Origin: Rugosimonospora acidiphila
GTDB lineage: Bacteria > Actinomycetota > Actinomycetes > Mycobacteriales > Micromonosporaceae
NCBI RefSeq assembly: GCF_039543385.1
Contig: NZ_BAABJQ010000039.1
Location: 8,138 to 72,137, forward strand
Direction of reading: 5' to 3'
DNA length: 64,000 nucleotides
In this document: positions 60,076 to 64,000 of the stretch, one piece after another
How positions within the stretch are numbered: position 1 is the first letter of the stretch
Layout of the letters: each line of letters opens with the position of its first letter
Translations under genes and position numbers: made by a program
Notes under the pieces: generated by a model
Seen by the model: the letters and a program-made list of their open reading frames with translations, nothing else
Databases searched by the model: none
What the model was told of the DNA's origin: nothing

Positions 60076-60238
60076 ACGCGAACAGCTCCGGCGCGCTTTC
60101 GGGGGTTTGCGCAACCAAGGACCGTCGTGGTCAGGATCAGCGTCCCGGGCCACAAGCCACTGTGCACGGTTGGGACCTTGTCGTGTCCCGCCTGCGCACT
60201 TCTATCGTTATCCCAGAGCTGGATCTGAGGAGGTGGCG

Positions 60239-60697
60239 ATGCCAGACACTGGGCCCGGCAGTGCAAATTTCGAGGTCGATCTCGCCGCGCTCGAGGACGC
60301 GATCGGCAAGATCACTATGGAACACGACGGCATGGGTAACGACATCGTCAGCCTCATGTCGACGTTCACCAACATTCAGAATCACTGGCATAGCCCGGCG
60401 GCCGACAGTTTCCACGATCTGGTCACCCAGTTCAATACGGCGAGCGGGAATCTGGAACTGCTGTTGGGCGAGGCGATCGACAAGATGAACTCGGCCTACC
60501 AGAACTATCTGGCCACAGAAGAGACCAACACCAAGAACTATCAGCAGATGACGGCGACCGGTAACGGTGGGAACCAGCCGCCGCAGGGCGGCGACGGTGG
60601 GGACCAGCCGCCGCAGGGCGGCGACGGTGGGGACCAGCCGGCGCAGGGCGGCAAGCCGAGCGGCGGCAAGCCGAGCGGTTCAATTCCACTGTCATAG
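60239..60697 (+). CDS. WXG100-like ESX protein with repetitive Gly/Gln/Pro tail
   Basis: This 152-residue protein has a helical hairpin with turn HWHSPAADSF, in which the Gly of WxG is Ser. A YxxxE export signal (YLATE) and the segment ETNTKNY resemble the first WXG100 protein at 20970. The tail contains three 30-nt repeats encoding GGNQPPQGGD-type units (60566-60655) and a Lys/Ser end. ATG 60239 follows AGGAGG with five nucleotides of spacing; an upstream in-frame extension has no such signal. It lies 163 nt after the giant gene and before a strong terminator. It is probably another secreted partner or substrate of the system. Confidence 0.88.
   Translation: MPDTGPGSANFEVDLAALEDAIGKITMEHDGMGNDIVSLMSTFTNIQNHWHSPAADSFHDLVTQFNTASGNLELLLGEAIDKMNSAYQNYLATEETNTKNYQQMTATGNGGNQPPQGGDGGDQPPQGGDGGDQPAQGGKPSGGKPSGSIPLS
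60566..60655 (+). repeat. 30-nt tandem repeat, three copies
   Basis: Units at 60566-60595, 60596-60625 and 60626-60655 encode GG(N/D)QPPQGGD and variants in the C-terminal tail of the WXG100 protein. Confidence 0.9.
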
Positions 60698-60743
60698 GTG
60701 AGGGCCAAGAACCAAGTCGGCCCTTGTTGCCCCCGAAACAGCT

Positions 60744-60773
60744 GGGCCGGACGACCGTGCGGTCGTCCGGCCC
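60744..60773. terminator. strong bidirectional hairpin terminator
   Basis: GGGCCGGACGACC (60744-60756) pairs perfectly with GGTCGTCCGGCCC (60761-60773) around a four-base loop. It sits between the convergent WXG100 gene (ends 60697) and YbaB-like gene (ends 60786). Confidence 0.85.
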
Positions 60774-60785
60774 GTCGGGCGAAGG

Positions 60786-61181
60786 TCACCGGGTTCGGTC
60801 GGGTCGGTACGGTGCGGCCGGTACCTTGGACAGCCGCCCGTCGACTGCGGTGGGGATGCTGCCCGTAAGCCCGGCCGAGACGCCGGACTTGGCGGCGTTC
60901 ACCCGGTCGGTCGCGATGGTCCTCATGGCGTCCCAGGCCTGATTCAGTGCGCTGAGCATGAGCGCGGACAGGGCCGCGGCATCGCCCTCGTCCATCACCG
61001 CCTGATCGATGACGACCCGGGTCACCTGCCCGTCGCCGCGCATCGCCACGCTCACCAGCCCACCGCCCGCCGAGCCGGTGCACTCCAGCTCGGCGAGTTC
61101 CTGCTGGGTCCGTACCAGCTCCTGCGCCATCTGCTGCGCCCGCTGCAACACACTGCGCGGGTTCGATTCGTCTTTGTCCAT
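60786..61181 (-). CDS. YbaB/EbfC-family protein (EspL-like), probably leaderless
   Basis: From ATG 61181 the product is 131 residues: MDKDESNPRSVLQRAQQMAQELVRTQQEL (helix), then ECTGSAGGGLVSVAMRGDGQVTRVVIDQ and DEGDAAALSALMLSALNQA. This is the YbaB/EbfC nucleoid-associated fold. Members occur in type VII loci (EspL of ESX-1 is an example), where they are thought to act as chaperones or regulators rather than bulk DNA-binding proteins. There is no ribosome site, but a TGAAT-N17-CGTC element (61191-61216) ends nine nucleotides before the ATG, so the message should be leaderless. The same element links it to the ECF regulon. It is convergent with the WXG100 gene. Confidence 0.82.
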   Translation of the reverse strand: MDKDESNPRSVLQRAQQMAQELVRTQQELAELECTGSAGGGLVSVAMRGDGQVTRVVIDQAVMDEGDAAALSALMLSALNQAWDAMRTIATDRVNAAKSGVSAGLTGSIPTAVDGRLSKVPAAPYRPDRTR

Positions 61182-61190
61182 GACAAATAT

Positions 61191-61216
61191 GACGGCCGAC
61201 GCCGGCGATCCATTCA
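61191..61216 (-). promoter_or_regulatory. ECF-sigma-type promoter element, site 6 (YbaB-like gene)
   Basis: Minus-strand TGAAT (61216-61212), 17 nt, CGTC (61194-61191), preceded by an A-tract. The expected start of transcription coincides with the ATG at 61181. Confidence 0.6.
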
Positions 61217-61444
61217 TTTTTGCCGGGGCTGGTACCGCATCCAACGACCACCTCCAAGCATCACTGATTTCTCAGGCCCGTCACCCCACCGCCGACGTCA
61301 ACGAGTCTGCCGAGGGAGAACGCCGCCCGGCCGGCAGTCTGGCGAGGCACGACGTGCGGGCACGCAGCACCGCCGCTGCTCGCCTGGCTAACTCATGAGA
61401 CGGCTTTGCAGCGGCGGTGGTGCGTGTAGTTGATGCCGGGATGC

Positions 61445-62527
61445 CTACGGCCGGGCGATCCGCCACGACCAGGCCAGCATGATGGCGGCGGCGACGGGTT
61501 CCGCAGTACTGAGTTGGATGGAGTGCCCGACGCCGGGCAGCACGGTGAAGGTCACGTTGGCCGCGGACCCGTGCCAGTACGGCGCCTCGTGGGCGCGTAC
61601 GTTCCCGGCGCTGGAGCAGTCGATGGCGCCGGCGCCACACGACAGGTTGTCGTCGCCGCCCAGCATGAGGAGAACCGGCACGGTGACCCGTTGGGTGATC
61701 GCCTCGGCCGGGGTCGGTGGTTGCGCGAATGCGGCGATCTCCGGACCCTCCGCGCCGGAGTGGATGTCCTTGTTCGCCTCGTCCAGGGCGATGATGTCCG
61801 CGTTCGACGTCTTCGGGCTGTGGTAGAAGCCTCGCTCGCCGGGGATGGTCGTCAGGTAGCCGTCGAGTCCCCGTCCGGCGAACTTCGGGTCGAGTCCGGC
61901 TTCGTAGTTGGCGGTGGGCAGGAAGGCGGCCGCGGCGTCGGACTCCGCGTGGGCGAGGCTGGTGTCGATGAGTCCGTCGACATCGTCGTAGCGGGCGGCC
62001 TCTGCCGCGGCGACGCCGGAGCTGAACGAGTGGCCGACGCTGATGACGTGGGAAAACGACCTGTGGCCGAGGGCGCCGGATCGCAGCGCGGTCACGACGT
62101 CGTGCAGGGCCACCGCCTCGCCGTCGAGCGACATCACGTCGTAGGGCGGGATCGTGCTGTTTCCGGTGCCGATCCTGTCGAAGGTGAAGGTGGCATATCC
62201 CGCCGCGGTTGCGGCGTTGACGTACGAGAGGATCCCGCCGCGGTAGGTGCTGTCCCAGTACGTGTGGTTGTAGGTACCGCCGGGCTGAAGTACCTGGACC
62301 GCTCGCGGTGCCGACCCGCGACGTTGGCAGAGTTTGCCCCACAGGTGGTAGGCGGCCGGGCCTGGGTCCGCCAGCCGCACGTTCAACACGTGCACCGTGC
62401 AGTCGGGGTGAGGGTTGGGGGCGGATGCCGCGGCGGCCGGCGTCGCGACCGACGCGACTGTCGCCGCTGCGGCAACCAGACAGCCGAGGAGCCTCGACCC
62501 TTTCGGAGCTTTTCGCCGAATGTCCAT
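61445..62527 (-). CDS. secreted alpha/beta hydrolase (lipase/esterase-like)
   Basis: This 360-residue protein has a signal peptide (about 1-35; basic start, LLGCLVAAAATVASVATPAAAA) and an alpha/beta hydrolase fold. The nucleophile elbow is GHSFSSG (Ser167), the likely acid is in GGDDNLSC (Asp292/293), and the His is in GVGHSIQL (His335). An oxyanion-side PGGTYNHTYWD follows the first strands. Two Cys pairs suggest disulfides outside the cell. Substrate is unknown; family members are esterases, lipases or haloperoxidase-like enzymes. ATG 62527 has AAAGG five nucleotides upstream, and a GTG two codons earlier is less likely. It is a single-gene unit between the YbaB-like gene and the LuxR regulator. 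Confidence 0.87.
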   Translation of the reverse strand: MDIRRKAPKGSRLLGCLVAAAATVASVATPAAAASAPNPHPDCTVHVLNVRLADPGPAAYHLWGKLCQRRGSAPRAVQVLQPGGTYNHTYWDSTYRGGILSYVNAATAAGYATFTFDRIGTGNSTIPPYDVMSLDGEAVALHDVVTALRSGALGHRSFSHVISVGHSFSSGVAAAEAARYDDVDGLIDTSLAHAESDAAAAFLPTANYEAGLDPKFAGRGLDGYLTTIPGERGFYHSPKTSNADIIALDEANKDIHSGAEGPEIAAFAQPPTPAEAITQRVTVPVLLMLGGDDNLSCGAGAIDCSSAGNVRAHEAPYWHGSAANVTFTVLPGVGHSIQLSTAEPVAAAIMLAWSWRIARP

Positions 62528-62652
62528 CGTCACCTTTCTGTAGTGAGCGATCCATGGGCGTGGTGGCGGCTGTGCCGATGTCCGCCCGGCGGTACGGTGG
62601 CCGCCGGAGGGCCGTCGCGACCCGCCGTAGGCAGCGATCGCAGCGGTCAGGG

Positions 62653-63306
62653 TCAGGCCGCCACGCCGCGCTCGACGGTGAGTTCACCGAGTTCGATCGC
62701 GATCCGGATGAGGTCGGAGCGGCTGTTCACCTTGAGCTTGCCGCGGATCCGCTTGACGTAGGTGTTGATCGTGGTCCGGGTCAGCCCCATCCGCTTGGCG
62801 ATCTCGGCGTGGGTCAGCCCGCGGGCGACCCAGCGCAGCGTTTCGACTTCGCGCGGGCCGAGCCCGTGTGTGTCGTTGCCGGTGGACCGGCTCAGCTCGA
62901 GCTGGAAGCGGTCGATCAGCGACTCGCACAGGTAGAACCCGCCGGCCGCGACGACGCTGACCGCGCGTGCCACGGTGTCGTGGGTGGACTGGCGTAGCAC
63001 GCAGCCTCGCGCGCCGGCGCGCGCTGCCGTGAGTAGGCCAGGTGGCCGGTCCCAGGCGGAGATGACCACGGGGGGACCGATCTGGGCTATCCGGGTGATC
63101 GTCTTGACCGCCATCCCGTCCGTGTCTGACGGGAGGTGGAGCAGCACGACGTCGTACTGGGCCGACATGTCCAGGTCGTCGACCCAGGAGACCGACGCGG
63201 CGACGGTCATTGCGGGCAGTTTCGCGGCGAGGTGTTCCAGGCCGCTGCGCGGGATCGGTTCGTTGTCGACGATGGCGACGGTTCGGGGTGTCGCAATGGT
63301 GTCCAT
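62653..63306 (-). CDS. LuxR/NarL-type regulator with degenerate receiver domain
   Basis: This 217-residue protein has a receiver-like domain (about 5-120; TVAIVDNEPIPRSGLEHL, YDVVLLHLPSDTDG). His replaces the phospho-acceptor Asp expected at VVLLDLP, so normal phosphotransfer is not possible. A LuxR helix-turn-helix follows (about 150-205; LGPREVETLRWVARGLTHAEIAKRMGLTRTTINTYVKRI). Proteins of this class often respond to ligands or protein contacts. ATG 63306 lies two nucleotides after the stop of the upstream glucanase gene, so the two are coupled. The weak GGACGGTG within the end of that gene is the only ribosome-site candidate. A start at 63324 is possible. No sensor kinase gene is in the window. 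Confidence 0.85.
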   Translation of the reverse strand: MDTIATPRTVAIVDNEPIPRSGLEHLAAKLPAMTVAASVSWVDDLDMSAQYDVVLLHLPSDTDGMAVKTITRIAQIGPPVVISAWDRPPGLLTAARAGARGCVLRQSTHDTVARAVSVVAAGGFYLCESLIDRFQLELSRSTGNDTHGLGPREVETLRWVARGLTHAEIAKRMGLTRTTINTYVKRIRGKLKVNSRSDLIRIAIELGELTVERGVAA

Positions 63307-63308
63307 GG

Positions 63309-64000
63309 CTACGGCACCGTCCATAGCTGGTTGTCCGCACCCCAGCAGTCCCACATCTGTAGGGGGGTGCCGTCGGTGGTGTTGTTGTTGGTGGCGTCTA
63401 GGCAGCGTCCAGAGGAGGGGTTGACTAGCTGTCTGTTGGTTTGTGCCTGCCATCGTTGGCCGGGTGAGCCGTTGCATGTGGCAAGTGTCGGTCGGCTGCC
63501 GTTGTCGGCGCCGAGTCCGGCGTCGAGGCATTTTCCTTCTTGTCGCAGGGTGCCGTCGGTGGCCAGTGTCCAGGTCTGGCCACCGCTGGAGCGGCAGGTG
63601 GCCAATTGGATGGTGGCGGCGGCACCGACGCATTTGTCGCCGAAACCTGTGATCGGGCCGGTGGCGGCTGACTTCGGGGGGCCGACTTGGTAGACCCGGA
63701 CCCAGTCGACCAGCATTTGCTGTGGCAGCTTGGTGGCGGTGTCCGGATTGCCTGGCCCGTCGCCGCCGACGGCGACGTTGAGCAGTAGGAAGAAGGGGTG
63801 GTCGAAGACCCAGCCGGCGCCGGCTCGGGTGCGGTACTGGGTGCTGAAGATTTTTCCGTCGATGGCGAACGATACGTGGTCGGGGTACCAGTCGGCGGTG
63901 AAGGTGTGGAAGGCGTTGGCGAAGTTGCCGTTGGTTGCTGTGTCGGCGGCGAACGCGTCGTAGCCTGGGCCGTGGAGGCCGCTCGTGATCTTGGTGAGTT
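63309..64000 (-). CDS. GH16 beta-glucanase with C-terminal ricin-type lectin domain, partial (N-terminus beyond the right edge)
   Basis: The reverse strand is open from 64000 to the stop at 63309-63311. It encodes the end of a GH16 (laminarinase-like) catalytic domain, with FHTFTADWYPDHVSFAIDG, FDHPFFLLLNVAVGGDGPGNP and MLVDWVRVYQVG. A ricin B-type (RICIN, CBM13-like) lectin domain of about 125 residues follows. It has three repeats ending in QTW, QRW and QLW and paired Cys. Such enzymes are secreted and cleave beta-1,3-glucans of fungi, plants or algae. The catalytic ExDxE region lies outside the window. The start codon of the LuxR-type regulator follows after two nucleotides. Confidence 0.88.
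   Translation of the reverse strand, partial: LTKITSGLHGPGYDAFAADTATNGNFANAFHTFTADWYPDHVSFAIDGKIFSTQYRTRAGAGWVFDHPFFLLLNVAVGGDGPGNPDTATKLPQQMLVDWVRVYQVGPPKSAATGPITGFGDKCVGAAATIQLATCRSSGGQTWTLATDGTLRQEGKCLDAGLGADNGSRPTLATCNGSPGQRWQAQTNRQLVNPSSGRCLDATNNNTTDGTPLQMWDCWGADNQLWTVP

Noticed and set aside
23671..60075. The giant gene considered as a polyketide synthase or non-ribosomal peptide synthetase
   Set aside because: No ketosynthase, adenylation, condensation or carrier-protein motifs are present; repeats are OTU-like, beta/alpha or beta-rich, and the N-terminus is WXG100-like.
59867..60238. N-terminal extension of the WXG100 protein at 60239 upstream to 59867
   Set aside because: The extension overlaps the giant gene in another frame and has no ribosome site, whereas ATG 60239 has a perfect AGGAGG.
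60076..60238. Immunity gene directly after the toxin domain
   Set aside because: The 163-nt gap holds no ORF with a start signal in either strand; only the leader of the next WXG100 gene is supported.

Overview
This window is chromosomal DNA from a high-GC actinomycete. The G+C content is roughly 70%, GTG and TTG starts occur, SARP/AfsR regulators are abundant, and there is an actinobacterial type VII (ESX-like) secretion locus. The style resembles Micromonosporaceae, but that assignment is inference. No tRNA, rRNA, CRISPR array, insertion sequence or phage gene was seen.

Left part (1-11.2 kb): a partial SARP/AfsR regulator, a secreted amidase-signature enzyme, a full AfsR-type regulator (SARP + NB-ARC + TPR), a small unknown protein, an ECF sigma factor, a third short SARP, a two-gene unit (APH-fold phosphotransferase and a DUF7064-like protein), and a small zinc-binding anti-sigma factor.

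Centre left (11.2-23.6 kb): a divergent type VII secretion locus. On the minus strand is an EccA-like AAA+ ATPase fused to a long right-handed beta-helix. On the plus strand are an EccD-type membrane protein, a one-TM protein with a golvesin-like ectodomain, a three-ATPase EccC and two WXG100 proteins. Two small ORFs with strong Shine-Dalgarno sequences sit in this operon. EccB, EccE and mycosin are not in the window. A minus-strand Trp-rich protein and another WXG100 gene follow.

Centre and right (23.7-60.1 kb): one uninterrupted 36.4-kb gene encodes a 12,134-residue protein. It starts with a CpnT-like WXG100/helical domain, then Pro/Thr-rich repetitive linkers, several families of repeated modules, a long beta-rich region and about nine OTU-peptidase-like modules. 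Some of those have Cys-His pairs and some have the Cys replaced by Ser, Asn or Glu. It ends in a papain-fold (Tox-PL/deamidase-like) domain. I read it as a giant type VII polymorphic toxin or effector. A fourth WXG100 gene follows it.

Right end (60.8-64 kb): a YbaB/EbfC-like protein, a secreted alpha/beta hydrolase, a LuxR-type regulator lacking the phospho-acceptor Asp, and the 3' part of a GH16 glucanase with a ricin-type lectin domain.

The most useful regulatory observation is a repeated promoter-like element, TGAAT-N17-CGT(C/T/A). It lies upstream of six transcription units: the amidase, the unknown gene next to the sigma factor, the anti-sigma factor, the EccA-like ATPase, the small ORF/golvesin/EccC operon and the YbaB-like gene. 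This suggests that the local ECF sigma factor controls the secretion system. The first ATG/GTG of two of these genes lies at or next to the predicted transcription start, which fits leaderless mRNAs.
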